From: Elusimicrobiota bacterium
GTDB lineage: Bacteria; Omnitrophota; Gorgyraeia; Zapsychrales; Fredricksoniimonadaceae
DNA: 7,401 nucleotides
Direction of reading: 5' to 3'
Assembly (NCBI GenBank): GCA_012514595.1
Contig: JAAYZZ010000194.1
Location: 1-7,401, forward strand
Made by a program: the position numbers and the translations under genes. This document shows, in pieces, positions 6,683-7,401 of the stretch. Position 1 is the first letter of the stretch; each line of letters begins with the position of its first letter. The notes beneath the pieces are model-generated. The model had not been told where the DNA came from and made no database searches. It was given only the letters and a program-made list of their open reading frames with translations.

Positions 6683-7162
6683 TCAATTTTTGATGTCAAT
6701 GCCGTAACTCCTGCCCTGATAGGTCAAATGGATCTTTCCCTTTTCCACCCGATCGATCCTCATCCCGGAGGTCTCCTGCCGGGACCCGACAAAAATGGTC
6801 TTTCGTGTGTTCCTGTCCTCAACAATGACCTGCGGATCCGCCCCCAGCACGATCCCCACGACCTGGAACTGCGCCGAGAAATCCCCCGAATCCTCCGCAG
6901 CCTCATTCTTTTCGACCTCCGGCGGACTGAAAAGATCCCGGGCGGCCAAAAGCCCCTGAAAGACATCCTGAGAAATCACCTGCACCGCCACGCCATCCGT
7001 GACGCTCGCAGGCCAAGCCTCCACCCCCACGGCAAGAGAACGCCCCTCCACAGGAGGCCGCATCCGCAGGAACCACCATCCATACAGAATCCCGACGAGA
7101 AAAAGAAGGATACCGACACGCTCGGCCCAGAGAAGAAACTGCCTAATTAAATTAATATTCAT
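6683..7162 (-). CDS. gspC: Minimal GspC-like inner-membrane connector of the type II secretion system
   Basis: This 159-residue bitopic protein has a short cytoplasmic N-terminus, one membrane segment (about 14-32, VGILLFLVGILYGWWFL) and a periplasmic remainder. ARDLFSPP (74-81) is a motif shared by GspC and PilP-type proteins. Residues 98-157 (starting QFQVVGIVLGADPQVIVEDR, with KTIFVGS and a GKIHLTYQG strand) form the homology region (HR) that in known systems binds the N0 domain of the secretin. There is no PDZ or coiled-coil domain after it, so this is about half the length of classical GspC. The ATG is immediately preceded by an in-frame TGA, which fixes the start, yet there is no Shine-Dalgarno sequence. 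Position directly before gspD supports the assignment; a PilP-like name would be the alternative. Confidence 0.85.
   Translation of the reverse strand: MNINLIRQFLLWAERVGILLFLVGILYGWWFLRMRPPVEGRSLAVGVEAWPASVTDGVAVQVISQDVFQGLLAARDLFSPPEVEKNEAAEDSGDFSAQFQVVGIVLGADPQVIVEDRNTRKTIFVGSRQETSGMRIDRVEKGKIHLTYQGRSYGIDIKN
6708..6712 (-). promoter_or_regulatory. AGGAG upstream of an alternative TTG start for gspD
   Basis: AGGAG lies 8 bases before an in-frame TTG (6699-6697) inside the end of gspC. It may be the true gspD ribosome binding site, giving a protein eight residues longer, or a by-product of the Arg-Ser codons of gspC. The ATG at 6675 lacks any such site. Confidence 0.4.
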
Positions 7163-7173
7163 TCAATATTGAT
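7151..7173. repeat. AT-rich inverted repeat around the gspC start codon
   Basis: On the plus strand ATTAATATT (7151-7159) and AATATTGAT (7165-7173) are inverted copies with one mismatch, separated by CATTC. The gspC start codon (7162-7160 on the minus strand) lies in the 5-base loop. It stands out as an AT-only patch within GC-rich DNA. It could be an operator for a regulator, a weak hairpin presenting the start codon, or simply an unstructured AT-rich initiation region. Confidence 0.4.
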
Positions 7174-7177
7174 TATA
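7172..7177 (-). promoter_or_regulatory. Candidate -10 box (TATAAT) close to the gspC start
   Basis: A perfect TATAAT lies on the minus strand, with its last base 9 bases before the gspC ATG. Transcription from it would begin only two or three bases ahead of the ATG, giving a nearly leaderless mRNA, which fits the missing ribosome binding site. However, the hexamer 17 bases upstream is CTTCCT, which does not resemble TTGACA, and the region is AT-rich, so a chance match is quite possible. Confidence 0.3.
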
Positions 7178-7212
7178 AAAACAGAGGGGAGAAAAGGAAG
7201 AAGAAAACAGGA

Positions 7213-7240
7213 AATTTACGACTCAGGATCAGATCGGCAA
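7213..7240 (-). promoter_or_regulatory. Candidate sigma-70 type promoter upstream of gspC
   Basis: On the minus strand TTGCCG (7240-7235) and TAAATT (7218-7213) are separated by 16 bases; each matches the sigma-70 consensus at four of six positions. Initiation near 7205 would give a leader of about 43 bases, made mostly of pyrimidines and then A/T, with no ribosome binding site. It is the only two-box candidate I found in the gap before the operon. Similarity is modest and the spacing slightly short. Confidence 0.3.
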
Positions 7241-7254
7241 GGGAACCACAGATA

Positions 7255-7401
7255 CTAAAGAAAAGAAAGCTGGTAACAAAAGAAAACAACGGCCGCGATG
7301 AAGAGAAAAAAGATGACCCAATGCCGGGGCTGTGAACCAAAAGGCCCAGGCCTCACTTCCACCCGGCGACGGATCCCGAACACGTTACGCTTCTGGTACC
7401 A
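7255..7401 (-). CDS. C-terminal end of an unrecognised membrane protein (cut by window edge)
   Basis: An open frame enters from the right edge and runs 48 codons to a TAG at 7257-7255. The product is basic at first (KRNVFGIRRRVEVRPG) and ends in one strong hydrophobic segment, HWVIFFLFIAAVVFFCYQLS, followed by three residues. This looks like a protein with a C-terminal membrane anchor, or the last helix of a larger membrane protein. There is no ATG inside the visible part; GTG codons at residues 7, 14 and 16 lack good ribosome binding sites, so the gene probably begins beyond the window. It has the same orientation as the gsp operon and ends 92 bases before gspC, so it could be co-transcribed. 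I recognise no family. The main doubt is its short visible length, which could arise by chance. Confidence 0.42.
   Translation of the reverse strand, partial: WYQKRNVFGIRRRVEVRPGPFGSQPRHWVIFFLFIAAVVFFCYQLSFL

Larger units (their letters stand above)
7163..7254. other. Non-coding gap between the upstream small ORF and gspC
   Basis: This 92-base gap holds no gene I can support. Its minus strand is strongly pyrimidine-biased (for example CTTCTTCCTTTTCTCCCC at 7203-7186), then AT-rich beside gspC. No convincing terminator hairpin follows the stop of the upstream reading frame, so read-through from upstream genes into gspC is possible and gspC may not be the first gene of its transcript. Confidence 0.5.

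Noticed and set aside
7298..7401. Plus-strand frame starting MKRKKMTQCRGCEPKG and open to the right edge
   Set aside because: It has no ribosome binding site, no recognisable domain, and lies opposite the minus-strand frame with a convincing membrane helix. Only 34 codons are visible, so it cannot be supported.
1..7401. tRNA, rRNA, CRISPR array, insertion sequence or attachment site
   Set aside because: I looked for cloverleaf-like segments, regularly spaced repeats, terminal inverted repeats and transposase-like frames and saw none; nearly all of the window is accounted for by the secretion genes.

Overview
The window is almost entirely one minus-strand operon for a type II secretion system (T2SS, general secretory pathway). 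Read along transcription, from right to left, the order is gspC, gspD, gspE, gspF, gspG, gspH, gspI, gspJ and gspK, with gspK cut by the left edge. Genes for the accessory platform proteins GspL and GspM and for the prepilin peptidase are not in the window; they could lie past the left edge or elsewhere.

The DNA is moderately GC-rich and codes densely. A secretin with a signal peptide, plus a full set of pseudopilins, indicates a didermic (outer-membrane) bacterium. The secretin is short and PilQ-like, and GspC is minimal with no PDZ domain. This is unlike the classical gammaproteobacterial Out/Xcp/Eps systems and points to a more distant or uncultured lineage. I cannot name the phylum from this window.

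Layout, right to left. Positions 7255-7401 hold the C-terminal end of an unrecognised small membrane protein, also on the minus strand. Positions 7163-7254 are non-coding, pyrimidine-rich on the transcribed-sense (minus) strand, and very AT-rich near the gspC start; two weak promoter candidates lie here. gspC (7162-6683) encodes the inner-membrane/periplasm connector and gspD (6675-5323) the outer-membrane secretin. A 51-base spacer with two small stem-loops precedes gspE (5271-3595), the cytoplasmic ATPase. gspF (3580-2339) encodes the inner-membrane platform. gspG (2319-1894) encodes the major pseudopilin and has the best ribosome binding site of the operon. gspH, gspI, gspJ and gspK (minor pseudopilins and tip complex) follow with overlapping ends, mostly ATGA junctions.

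As a machine, GspE hydrolyses ATP and drives GspF to add GspG subunits to a short pseudopilus capped by GspH/I/J/K. This pushes folded periplasmic substrates through the GspD channel, with GspC linking the inner-membrane platform to the N-terminal domains of GspD. The system itself is a known type. The points worth a second look are the shortened GspC/GspD pair, a c-di-GMP-binding-like motif at the GspE N-terminus, atypical prepilin cleavage sites in GspH and GspI, the start region of gspC (no Shine-Dalgarno, start codon in the loop of an inverted repeat), and the gspD-gspE spacer hairpins.
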